Below are positions 1 to 7,738 of a stretch of 64,000 nt of DNA, one piece after another. Below the pieces are notes generated by a model that had not been told where the DNA came from, did not search any database, and saw only the letters and a list, made by a program, of their open reading frames with translations. How positions within the stretch are numbered: the stretch's first letter is position 1; every line of letters begins with the position of its first letter. The stretch comes from a virus. The translations under genes were made by a program, and so were the position numbers. The stretch lies in the IMG/VR virus record IMGVR_UViG_3300031963_005661, positions 1 through 64,000 of that record. One strand, given 5' to 3'.

Positions 1-1591
1 TAGGACGATTTGCGAAGAATGATGCGAGGTTTGCATATTGCCAACGACCTGCGTATCCATTTACGAATGTGTATTGAATATTGTAGAACTCATTGTGAGT
101 ACCAGCGGTAAGGGTATGCTTCCCCATAGACCACGTGAGATTGTTGGTCACTTCATAGGTGCGAACTTTGGTACCATACACCACCCCTTCACGGTCACTA
201 CCTGCATTGATTTGACCAAACTGAATATCTTGGATTTCAATTTGTGGTGCGAACACATCACCATATGGATTTCTGTGGTCACGAACAAGTGAATATCCCA
301 ACAACAAACTATTGGATACTCCTGTTCCAAGTTGTGATTTCAATTCAGCAACGGTGTTGGTGGCTCTACTGAAATGGTCGAAATCTTGTGAGGCTAACTT
401 GGTAAGTGCTTGTCCACGTTCCAAGTTTCCTGCGACTGCATTGACAAGATTACTACGAACCGTCAGTATGGAGTTCCCAATATTCCAATCCACACGACCG
501 AAATACTTTTCACTATTTGCTTCAATGTCATATGCCCCAAAGGTTCCTGCATCAAAGTTCGGGACACCTGATTTTGCTGCGAATGATACAAGACTGTCAC
601 GGACCTGTTGTGCAACTGCTTCGGTTGCCAACACGCCTGGGTTGCCAGGTGCAAATAGGATAGGGTCTGTTCTACGTGCAATTTCAAAGTTCACAAAATA
701 AAACAACTTGTCCTTGATGATTGGTCCACCGACACGACCACCTGCTTGATATTCATTGAAGGTGGTTGGCATTTTACCAGAGATACCATCACCGATGAAT
801 TGTGGAACACGACCGAATGAGTAGATGGAACCTTCGGTGGTGTTGGTACCTGAACGAGTAACTGCATTCACACTACCACCTGTGAAATTACCAATCTTCA
901 CATCATATGGTGCGATGACCACCGATACTTGTTCAATCGCGTCAAGTGAGATGGGTTGTGAACGTGAAAGAGAACCAGGTGTTCCCGTTGGAACGGATGC
1001 GGTGGATTGACCTGATGATTGACTGAAACCGAACGCATCATTCGATGCTGCTCCATCAATCGTCAAGTTGTTATACCGATAGTTGGAACCCGCGAAAGAA
1101 ACCCCGTTACCTTGTGGGGTCATACGGGTCATATCTTGGAGACTACGAGATAGGGTGGGAAGCACTTGTAACTTCTCTTGATTCAGTTGTGCCACCGCAC
1201 CATCTTTACGTGCTTGTGCTGCTACGTCTGCAATAACCGATACTTGGTCTAATACAATAACAACCTTTTCCATCTCTATATCAGTTGTAGTTGCTTCACC
1301 TAAACGAACCGTTAAATTATCAGAGGACTTTGGACGGAACCCCAGTGCGGTCACCGATACTGTGTATGGACCGCCTGGTTTCAAATTGGATAAGATGAAG
1401 CGCCCTTCTGTTGTCGTTCTCGTAACAATTCGTTGATTCGTTGGAACAAACACGACTGTAACATTTGCATTTTCAATTGTACTACCTGTAACATCTTTAA
1501 CAGTACCACGAAGGATTCCGCTGGTGATTTGCGCGTAAGCGGAGGTAGACAACATCGCAGTTGCTAAAAGAATTTCCAACATTTTTCTCAT
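1..1591 (-). CDS. TonB-dependent outer-membrane receptor, Oar-like (partial, C-terminus outside window)
   Basis: Read on the minus strand from an ATG at 1591, the frame stays open to the left edge, giving 530 residues without a stop. The N-terminus is a Sec signal peptide (MRKMLEILLATAMLSTSAYA, cut before Q). A carboxypeptidase-regulatory-like beta-sandwich follows at about residues 22-110 (GILRGTVKD, GRFILSNLKPGGPYTV), then a TonB-box-like DQVSV. A plug domain follows (LQVLPTLSRSLQDMTRM, NNLTIDGA, IEQVSVVIAPYDVKIG, GGSVNAVTRSGTN), then the start of a beta-barrel (GRVDWNIG, HTLTAGTHNEFYN). The family imports substrates across the outer membrane of Gram-negative bacteria using TonB energy; Oar-type members occur in Bacteroidota, Gemmatimonadota and Myxococcota. 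Here the gene follows the phage DNA polymerase in the same direction, with phage-like composition and a phage-type upstream motif. The substrate is unknown. Such a gene is very unusual in a phage. Confidence 0.88.
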   Translation of the reverse strand, partial: MRKMLEILLATAMLSTSAYAQITSGILRGTVKDVTGSTIENANVTVVFVPTNQRIVTRTTTEGRFILSNLKPGGPYTVSVTALGFRPKSSDNLTVRLGEATTTDIEMEKVVIVLDQVSVIADVAAQARKDGAVAQLNQEKLQVLPTLSRSLQDMTRMTPQGNGVSFAGSNYRYNNLTIDGAASNDAFGFSQSSGQSTASVPTGTPGSLSRSQPISLDAIEQVSVVIAPYDVKIGNFTGGSVNAVTRSGTNTTEGSIYSFGRVPQFIGDGISGKMPTTFNEYQAGGRVGGPIIKDKLFYFVNFEIARRTDPILFAPGNPGVLATEAVAQQVRDSLVSFAAKSGVPNFDAGTFGAYDIEANSEKYFGRVDWNIGNSILTVRSNLVNAVAGNLERGQALTKLASQDFDHFSRATNTVAELKSQLGTGVSNSLLLGYSLVRDHRNPYGDVFAPQIEIQDIQFGQINAGSDREGVVYGTKVRTYEVTNNLTWSMGKHTLTAGTHNEFYNIQYTFVNGYAGRWQYANLASFFANRP

Positions 1592-1608
1592 AAGAGAGTC
1601 TCTATAAC

Positions 1609-1632
1609 CGAGCCCCGTCTGTGGGTGGCTCG
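1609..1632 (-). promoter_or_regulatory. Hairpin in the 5' leader of the TonB-dependent receptor gene
   Basis: CGAGCC and GGCTCG arms enclose a 12-base loop between the TAYTTATW motif at 1645 and the receptor start codon. No U-run follows it on the minus strand, so it does not look like an intrinsic terminator. It could be a leader structure affecting translation or mRNA stability. Confidence 0.35.
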
Positions 1633-1644
1633 ACGCTAGGGGTG

Positions 1645-1652
1645 AATAAATA
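1645..1652 (-). promoter_or_regulatory. TAYTTATW motif (putative phage promoter) before the TonB receptor gene
   Basis: TATTTATT on the minus strand, 53 bases before the ATG at 1591. It is one of 16 copies found upstream of minus-strand genes. Confidence 0.4.
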
Positions 1653-1656
1653 CATA

Positions 1657-4182
1657 TCAGAAACTAAACCATTCCTGAGCGTTCTGATTTACCTCTGTGG
1701 GGATGTTACCCCATTTTAACGCAGAATAGAAATCTTCCAGCTTCTTCTGCAATTCGTTCTCAAATAATGCATTATAATCAATATAAGTATTTACTATCTC
1801 AACGATTTCCCGCGGGTCATTATACCCCTTGACCGCCACCGCTTCGAGATTCCACGGGTTCTGTTTCAGATATAACCACTTGACCTTTTCCCCATCCGAA
1901 ATAGCTTCATACTTGTTTTGAATCTTGAAATGTTTCAACAAGGAATTATAGGTGATTGCCGCCTTTACGTGGGCGGGAGTTCCCTTACGGAAATCATTCA
2001 GCTTTCCCGTCCGTAAATCGTATTCAGAAATGTTCTTGACCGCCGTGTTTCTGGCGACATCCAGATACGACATACTATCCATTGAATCACGGAACGTCAG
2101 TACCTTCTGGTCAATCTCTTCCTTTGTTGCCTTATTCAAGATGTCTTTCATCATCTTGTTCATAAAGTCACGGAACGCCGGCGGGAAGCTGGAACGAACA
2201 ACGTCCAGTCCCTTGACCTTCATCTTATTTGCTACATCAAGATTGGATTCCAAATCATAGACCACATTCATCGCATATCGCTTCTTCGCAATCCAGATAG
2301 CGGTCTGAGCAACGGACTCACCCTTGATATACAGCCGATGATTCTTACAGAAGAACAGCTGTTCAGCCATTTCGTTATAATACTCGTTCAGCTTCTTCTC
2401 CATCGCACGAGCCAACTTGATAGTAAATTCTTTCTGCGATGCTGTTTCTGGCATTAATGGAGTTGCTGAGAAGTACAACGAATCGGTATCAATATACGTA
2501 CAATAATCTTTCTGCTCTTCCAGCTTTGAACAATACAAGTCATTGGCAAACGCCGCAGACTTCTTAATCACATCTTGACCAGAGGCGGTCACGGCAAGTG
2601 CGTTATCCAAATCGAAGAATCGGAAAATGGGAAGTCCCAACACACCATATAATGAATTCAGGAAAATCTTCTGAATGTGCTGGCGTCGGTCATAGAACTC
2701 AGCCAATTCAGCGTTTCCTTCGTTCTTATGCTTCTTCATCAGATTCTTATACTCGACACGTTCTGCGAACCACTTGTCGAGTACTTCTGGAATAATCCCC
2801 ACCGCACCCCCATTATATAGAACGCCATTGGAACTAATCATCAGACTTTCCATCTTCATATATTTCAAGAATGCTTCGCGGCTCAACCGTACCACTTCCT
2901 CATCGGTTGTACCACGAATCAAATATTCCTGCATATCACCAGCCGCATGCTTGTCCACATTCCAGTTGGTCACAAATCCAATCTTGGTTTCGGGACTGAT
3001 ATTGAGACTCATAATGATAGATGGATACAGCGATTGTAAGTCGAGGGAATAGACCCATTCATATAGACCGGGATTCGGTTCCTTCACGAACGCACCAGCG
3101 AATCCTTCTTCATCATTTTCTGCCTTGTTATCCATCATCTCACGACCACCAGCGGGTCGGTTTGTTACAATGATGCCCTTTCTATGAAGATAGGTTACAA
3201 TCGTGCCTTCCAAGAACTTCGAACTAAACCAATAATCTTCATATGAAACGTGACCCAAATGACAAATACCACGAACGAGCTCAATCAGCTTGAGCTTCTT
3301 GTCCATCTCTACGATGATGCGTACGTCTTGAAGATTGTACTCAATAAACTTCTCCAAATCATTACGGAACAATTCATCGAGCGACCCTTGATATTCGACC
3401 TTTCCCATGCCCACCTCCAACCGACCAATCGTATCTAAACGATAATTCGGCTGTTGAGTGTAGGTGAACTTCTTATATAATGTCAAATAGTCTAGCGAGG
3501 ATACGCCCGCAATCTGGTACCGACTACGGAACTTGGAATACTTAATCTTTCCAATCGGACTCAACCGACCGGCTGTATTTGGTCCACACTGCTGCTTGAT
3601 ACGATGATAGAGATATGGGATGTCGAAAAAGTCACTATTCCATCCAGTAACAATCGTCGGTCCAATCTGCTCATACAGGTCCAAAAATCCATAGAGCAAG
3701 TCCAATTCCGATGTATACATTACGACCTTAACATTATCATACTCACGACTTGGTTGAACTCCCGCCTTGTCCAGTACCAATACCGTATATTCCTGCGTCA
3801 CCGAGTCATATACCGCAATGGACGTAATTTCATTGTTCGGATTCTCAATATTTGGCACGCCATTTTCCATAGACACTTCGATGTCGAAAAACATCGTCTT
3901 ATGCCCTTGGGAAACGTTATCCTCGTTCAGATATAAATCGGTGAGCACGCGAGTCTCTTGGGGAAGGTCGCTCTCAAATAATGATGGGTCATCTCGCTTA
4001 TAGCGCTTGACCTTTGCCAACCGCACACCAGTCATGCTGATGAATTGCCCATTGCGGTCGGGCTTATACGCATAATCAAATTTATTATAAGGAATGGTCT
4101 GATACCCTAGCTCGTCATCCCATAAATGCACGGTATCGTTGCCAAATCCTTCACCACGTTCAATGTAAATTGCCTGATACAT
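1657..4182 (-). CDS. 43: Family-B DNA polymerase (T4 gp43-like replicase)
   Basis: 841 residues, close to the usual size for T4-type replicative polymerases. The 3'-5' exonuclease motifs are present: FFDIEV near 98-103, GWNSDFFDIPY near 180-190, and YNLQDVRI near 282-289. Palm motifs are complete: DLQSLYPSII (381-390), KIFLNSLYG (505-513) and YIDTDSL (563-569), so both proofreading and polymerase activities should be intact. This is the phage's main replicase. The start is supported by GGAGG six bases before the ATG and by a perfect sigma70 promoter at 4205-4233. The gene is not split by an intron, unlike some relatives. Confidence 0.97.
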   Translation of the reverse strand: MYQAIYIERGEGFGNDTVHLWDDELGYQTIPYNKFDYAYKPDRNGQFISMTGVRLAKVKRYKRDDPSLFESDLPQETRVLTDLYLNEDNVSQGHKTMFFDIEVSMENGVPNIENPNNEITSIAVYDSVTQEYTVLVLDKAGVQPSREYDNVKVVMYTSELDLLYGFLDLYEQIGPTIVTGWNSDFFDIPYLYHRIKQQCGPNTAGRLSPIGKIKYSKFRSRYQIAGVSSLDYLTLYKKFTYTQQPNYRLDTIGRLEVGMGKVEYQGSLDELFRNDLEKFIEYNLQDVRIIVEMDKKLKLIELVRGICHLGHVSYEDYWFSSKFLEGTIVTYLHRKGIIVTNRPAGGREMMDNKAENDEEGFAGAFVKEPNPGLYEWVYSLDLQSLYPSIIMSLNISPETKIGFVTNWNVDKHAAGDMQEYLIRGTTDEEVVRLSREAFLKYMKMESLMISSNGVLYNGGAVGIIPEVLDKWFAERVEYKNLMKKHKNEGNAELAEFYDRRQHIQKIFLNSLYGVLGLPIFRFFDLDNALAVTASGQDVIKKSAAFANDLYCSKLEEQKDYCTYIDTDSLYFSATPLMPETASQKEFTIKLARAMEKKLNEYYNEMAEQLFFCKNHRLYIKGESVAQTAIWIAKKRYAMNVVYDLESNLDVANKMKVKGLDVVRSSFPPAFRDFMNKMMKDILNKATKEEIDQKVLTFRDSMDSMSYLDVARNTAVKNISEYDLRTGKLNDFRKGTPAHVKAAITYNSLLKHFKIQNKYEAISDGEKVKWLYLKQNPWNLEAVAVKGYNDPREIVEIVNTYIDYNALFENELQKKLEDFYSALKWGNIPTEVNQNAQEWFSF

Positions 4183-4204
4183 AAATAACCTCCGTTATCC
4201 TTTA

Positions 4205-4233
4205 AGTATAACGGCTTCACATCCGTTTGTCAA
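4205..4233 (-). promoter_or_regulatory. Sigma70-type (early) promoter for DNA polymerase
   Basis: TTGACA, a 17-base spacer, then TATACT on the minus strand, 23 bases from the -10 box to the ATG of the polymerase gene. It is a near-consensus host promoter. Confidence 0.8.
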
Positions 4234-4610
4234 TCCAGCTTAATATTACGTTTTATTTTAGACCGCACAATCTTTGGGTTGTTACGAATGTCACTTTCCC
4301 ACAAACAAAGGAATTTATATCCCAATTTTTGGAAGTGTTCTTTCCGTTGATTATCACGTTCCCAGATTTCTTCTGCGGTTTTCTTTTTACCTCTATTAAA
4401 ATACGAAGAAGTATATTGATGGGGATTACAGTGCCAAAAGTCACCATAACACTCCACAATATACTTCTTGTCTACGAGAAAATCTACTGTATATCTATCA
4501 ATCGATACTTGTTGTTCGAACGGGACGTTCATTGATTCTAATATTGTCGCAACCTTTGTTTCTATGGTATTGACCTTGGAAACCTTCTTACCATTCTTAC
4601 GCCGTGACAT
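4230..4610 (-). CDS. Vsr-like (very-short-patch-repair fold) endonuclease
   Basis: 126 residues. The core VDFLVD (42-47), VECYGDFWHCNP (52-63) and the C-terminal FLCLWESDIR (100-109) match the Vsr/EDxHD nuclease fold. Candidate catalytic residues are D43, E53, H60 and H64. Family members include mismatch nicking enzymes and the EDxHD homing endonucleases that roam T4-like genomes. A free-standing gene between dut and the polymerase gene fits a homing endonuclease, but a role in repair or host DNA breakdown is equally open. Its 3' end overlaps the -35 box of the polymerase promoter. A TACTTATA motif lies upstream at 4645. Confidence 0.75.
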   Translation of the reverse strand: MSRRKNGKKVSKVNTIETKVATILESMNVPFEQQVSIDRYTVDFLVDKKYIVECYGDFWHCNPHQYTSSYFNRGKKKTAEEIWERDNQRKEHFQKLGYKFLCLWESDIRNNPKIVRSKIKRNIKLD

Positions 4611-4644
4611 AAACTCTCATGCGACATCTCGGTTGGGGGTTTCC

Positions 4645-4652
4645 TATAAGTA
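4645..4652 (-). promoter_or_regulatory. TAYTTATW motif before the Vsr-like gene
   Basis: TACTTATA on the minus strand, about 35 bases upstream of the ATG at 4610. Confidence 0.3.
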
Positions 4653-4660
4653 GTGTCTAC

Positions 4661-5107
4661 TCACTTGTATAAATCATGCGGGACTGCCGTGGTACCCGTA
4701 GACCCAAACCCACCAACACCACGTTGGTCTGCCGATACTAACTCGTCTACTTCTTCTATATCAAAACTTACCGTAGGAATAAGAACAAGTTGTGCAATCT
4801 TTTCACCAGGCGCTATATGAACTAAGCTATCGGTTCCGTTGTGAAGAGCTATGCAAATTTCACCAATATACCCATTATCAATAACCCCAGCCACAGTAAA
4901 CAATCCTTTCTTCGTAGCCACAGAGGAGCGGTCCTTGATAATCCCACCATATCCTGCTGGAAACTGAATAGCGATTCCTGTTTTAACCACTTTCGTTTCA
5001 CTTGGAAAAATTGCAGCGCCTTCACTGGCAAATAAATCATATCCTAAATCTCCAGCGTGTGCTTTTTGTGGCGGTGTTGCATTTTGTGATAATCGTTTAA
5101 CTTTCAT
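4661..5107 (-). CDS. dut: dUTP diphosphatase (dUTPase)
   Basis: 148 residues from the ATG at 5107, chosen over an upstream in-frame start at 5137 because GGGAGG stands 11 bases before it. All five trimeric dUTPase motifs are visible: AGDLGYDLFA (I), KDRSSVA (II), VIDNGYIGEI (III), KIAQLVLIP (IV) and RGVGGFGSTG (V). It hydrolyses dUTP to dUMP and pyrophosphate, keeping uracil out of phage DNA and feeding dTMP synthesis. It sits directly after the ribonucleotide reductase and thioredoxin genes, forming a nucleotide-metabolism operon, and overlaps the preceding thioredoxin-like gene by 11 bases. Confidence 0.95.
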   Translation of the reverse strand: MKVKRLSQNATPPQKAHAGDLGYDLFASEGAAIFPSETKVVKTGIAIQFPAGYGGIIKDRSSVATKKGLFTVAGVIDNGYIGEICIALHNGTDSLVHIAPGEKIAQLVLIPTVSFDIEEVDELVSADQRGVGGFGSTGTTAVPHDLYK

Positions 5108-5486
5108 GTAAATTAAAACCTCCCATTGTATCTTCAATTCCTTTTACTACTTCTACTATTTTTTCTTTAATATGATTTGCATCGTGATATACTCGCGTTT
5201 CTTCATCCAAGATATCACCATAATAAAAATATCTAAAAGTTGGAACACCTTTTGTATTTAGATTATGTTCATCAATAAAGGGTCTATACTCCTGCTCCCA
5301 TTGATGAAATCTATAAAACTTCACATTAGTAATATTGTGTTCATCAAAATGATTCGCCAATAATTCATATTGAGGCATGGTAACTTTGCATGGATTACAC
5401 GTTGCTCCATAATGCATTACCACGTGAAGCGGTCCTTCTTTCTTTATGTGCTGAAAGAAGGTTTCTGGCGTTAAATCAATTATCAT
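5097..5486 (-). CDS. Thioredoxin-fold protein with CNPC motif
   Basis: 129 residues with a redox-type CNPC (C30-C33) after the strand VVMHYGA and a cis-proline-like GVPTF further on. This is the thioredoxin arrangement, but the classical WCGPC is replaced. It lies between a second thioredoxin and dut, downstream of the class II ribonucleotide reductase, so it probably takes part in thiol-disulfide exchange there; that is inferred from position. SD GTGAGG stands five bases before the ATG. A glutaredoxin-like or scaffold role cannot be excluded. Confidence 0.8.
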   Translation of the reverse strand: MIIDLTPETFFQHIKKEGPLHVVMHYGATCNPCKVTMPQYELLANHFDEHNITNVKFYRFHQWEQEYRPFIDEHNLNTKGVPTFRYFYYGDILDEETRVYHDANHIKEKIVEVVKGIEDTMGGFNLHES

Positions 5487-5493
5487 AATAACC

Positions 5494-5799
5494 TCACTTG
5501 ATGCGATTTAGCTTCTGCTCTATCTTGGTCTTTTCATTCTTACCGTATAAGAATTCTCTTGTCCGGCCTTCCTTATAGAACATCAACATTGGAATAGCCT
5601 TAATTCGGTTCTTTTCTTTCAATTCTGGTTGCTCATCAACATTGACCTTATAAAAAGGAATCTCTGACTCCTTTGCTAATTCCTCTACGGTTGGTAACAT
5701 TTCGATGCAGGTTGGGCACCAAGGAGCCCAAAAATCTACGACAAAGGGTTCCTTGGATGCCAACTTTTCTTCAAACTGTTGTAACGTCAACTCCTGCAT
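5494..5799 (-). CDS. Thioredoxin
   Basis: 101 residues, a full-length small thioredoxin. The active site is WCPTC (C28-C31) after FVVDFWAP; the cis-proline is in AIPM near residue 70 and a GR pair follows. Its ATG overlaps the stop codon of the ribonucleotide reductase gene (TAATG), so the two are translationally coupled. Class II ribonucleotide reductases are recycled by thioredoxin, so this is the likely reductant. CPTC instead of CGPC should shift the redox potential. Confidence 0.9.
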   Translation of the reverse strand: MQELTLQQFEEKLASKEPFVVDFWAPWCPTCIEMLPTVEELAKESEIPFYKVNVDEQPELKEKNRIKAIPMLMFYKEGRTREFLYGKNEKTKIEQKLNRIK

Positions 5800-7649
5800 T
5801 ATTGCACCTCACACCCACCGCCACCACAAGCAACTTCACCTGCAAGGTCGGTATTATCTTCGACTTCAACTACCTTGGTTAAGTCAATCTTGTGTAAGTG
5901 ACCAACCATTTCGTTGTATTGTGCTTCATCAATATCTTCGAACGGTGCTTGCATATAGCTGTGGTCTGAGTATGGAAGAACTGACAATGCGGTGAAGTTC
6001 TCACGATTCTCCCACATCCATTCACCAACACCAACCCATTCATCTGGCTTGATGGTTACGGTGACAGATACGTTATTCTTGTTTTCACCCTTACGGTGGC
6101 CAGCCTTTACCCATTCCTTCCAGACCTTACTGGTACGAGCCAATAAGTCGAGTGCAGATTCTTGACGAGTGATAGCACCCTTTGGAGCCTTTTGTGGAAC
6201 GGAGATAACTGCTTGTTGCTTCGGCTTGAAGAATTCGTCCTCAACAATTTCTGGATGATTGTCAACCAAGTATTGGTAGATACTTTCGTTCTTTCCAACA
6301 CGGACACGACGAACATAGAAGTCGTTATGCCAAGCGTGAATACCAGAAGAAGTTCCTAATACTAGTGACGAGGTTCCTTCGGGCTTGACAGTGGTGGTTC
6401 GTGCAGCCTTGTTGGTCCCAATCACTTCCGCCACACGTGCGTTTTCTTCCTTCACAACATTAGCAGCTTCCTTCATATCCAAATTTAATACAGTACCCGA
6501 TGCAATACCCGTCATCGAAACACCGATAAGTGCTTCCTTTTCTGTGGTGCGTTTCCAAATATCACGGAGATAATGGAAGTTAGTATAACTTGCTTGAAGT
6601 GTTCCGATGAACGCTGCTGCCTTTGCACGGGCGTTGTAATCAGCTTGGTCCTTGATATCGCCAGCATTGATGGTGGTCAAGTTACAGAATTGGAACGGAC
6701 GGAGACTGATTTCTGCACAAGGATTTAATCCCCAATTTGCATCGTTCGTAAAGAAGAAGCCTGGTTCGCCTGAACCACTCATTTCAATCTTCTTCCACAA
6801 GTCTAAGAATACTTCTTGTTCAACCTTGTGACGAAGGATAACTGCTGAATTGTTTGAACGACCACGTTGTGGATTGGTTTCCCACCAGTTGCCGAACTTA
6901 CAAGTCAACATATCATCATCGTCCAAATCGAATAATGAAATCATTGCGGAACGACGAATACCACCAGACAATACTGCATCAGCGATGAAGCACAACATAT
7001 CGTGTACTTCAAGGGTACTGAGCTTATCGCCGTTTTGCTTACGGTCGAAAATCTTTTGGATATTGTGTAAGCAATCCTTGAGCGGTTCTGGACCAGGTGC
7101 CTTACCACCAGAGGTCAAGAGTAATGCGCCCTTTGGACGAACATCGCTAAAATCATAAATCGGAAGAGCCTTACCCTTCATATATGCAGCAATCATCACC
7201 TTCACTGCATCTGCCCAACCTTCGATACTGTCACCGACGAGGTAACGGCGGGACTTGGTTGGCTTATTAATTTCTGGTAACTTTTCTACGTGTGCACGCT
7301 GTACCGAATAACCTACACCTGTTCCAGAAAGAAGAAGGAACATCACTTCACTGAAAGCATCCGTGTGGTCGATTGGAAGGAAGCAGCAATTGTATAACCG
7401 AGCGTTATTGATTTCAATTGGCTTACCAGCAAATTGAAGTGAACGCATGGATGGAAGAATCTTCTTATCATATACGAATTGATATGCTGCTTCAATTTCT
7501 TGTGCGAGTTGTGGGAACTTCTTTAAATGCATCTCTTTGTTTCTATCAACTAACTCTTTCCAAGTCTCACGGCGTTGCTTCTTGGGCAAATACTTTGAGT
7601 ACTTCATAAAAGTTGTGATTTCAGAAAGAATTTTTGCTTCTAATTGCAT
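5799..7649 (-). CDS. Class II (adenosylcobalamin-dependent) ribonucleoside-triphosphate reductase
   Basis: 616 residues, similar to monomeric Lactobacillus RTPR-type enzymes. The radical site reads NPCAEI with C311 and E313, and FCNLT with C322; the 11-residue C-C spacing equals that of RTPR (C408/C419). The disulfide partner is in the NCC at 88-89. The C-terminal swinging pair is C608/C613 in ACGGGGCEVQ, as in RTPR. It converts ribonucleotides to deoxyribonucleotides using B12, without a radical-generating subunit. No nrdA/nrdB genes are seen here, which is unusual for a T4-like phage. Thioredoxin is encoded immediately downstream. GGAG precedes the ATG. The enzyme needs a host that makes or imports cobalamin. 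Confidence 0.9.
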   Translation of the reverse strand: MQLEAKILSEITTFMKYSKYLPKKQRRETWKELVDRNKEMHLKKFPQLAQEIEAAYQFVYDKKILPSMRSLQFAGKPIEINNARLYNCCFLPIDHTDAFSEVMFLLLSGTGVGYSVQRAHVEKLPEINKPTKSRRYLVGDSIEGWADAVKVMIAAYMKGKALPIYDFSDVRPKGALLLTSGGKAPGPEPLKDCLHNIQKIFDRKQNGDKLSTLEVHDMLCFIADAVLSGGIRRSAMISLFDLDDDDMLTCKFGNWWETNPQRGRSNNSAVILRHKVEQEVFLDLWKKIEMSGSGEPGFFFTNDANWGLNPCAEISLRPFQFCNLTTINAGDIKDQADYNARAKAAAFIGTLQASYTNFHYLRDIWKRTTEKEALIGVSMTGIASGTVLNLDMKEAANVVKEENARVAEVIGTNKAARTTTVKPEGTSSLVLGTSSGIHAWHNDFYVRRVRVGKNESIYQYLVDNHPEIVEDEFFKPKQQAVISVPQKAPKGAITRQESALDLLARTSKVWKEWVKAGHRKGENKNNVSVTVTIKPDEWVGVGEWMWENRENFTALSVLPYSDHSYMQAPFEDIDEAQYNEMVGHLHKIDLTKVVEVEDNTDLAGEVACGGGGCEVQ

Positions 7650-7685
7650 ACTACTGACTCCAAAATCGTTAGGGGTTAGTGGTTA

Positions 7686-7693
7686 AATAAATA
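7686..7693 (-). promoter_or_regulatory. TAYTTATW motif before the ribonucleotide reductase gene
   Basis: TATTTATT on the minus strand, 36 bases upstream of the ATG at 7649, in an 89-base spacer that holds no other clear signal. Confidence 0.4.
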
Positions 7694-7738
7694 CTACACT
7701 GCTTCTCGAAAAATACGGTGAATACCCAACGATATTTT

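Noticed and set aside
38-1236. Small plus-strand open frames at the left edge
   Set aside because: They lie antisense to the TonB-dependent receptor frame, which is open over the whole region and has clear domains.
1609-1632. Hairpin read as a terminator for the DNA polymerase gene
   Set aside because: No T-run follows on the minus strand and the promoter-like motif lies upstream of the hairpin; kept as a leader structure.
1592-1656. Cobalamin riboswitch before the TonB receptor gene
   Set aside because: The leader is only about 60 bases, far too short for a B12 riboswitch, and no B12-box-like sequence is visible.
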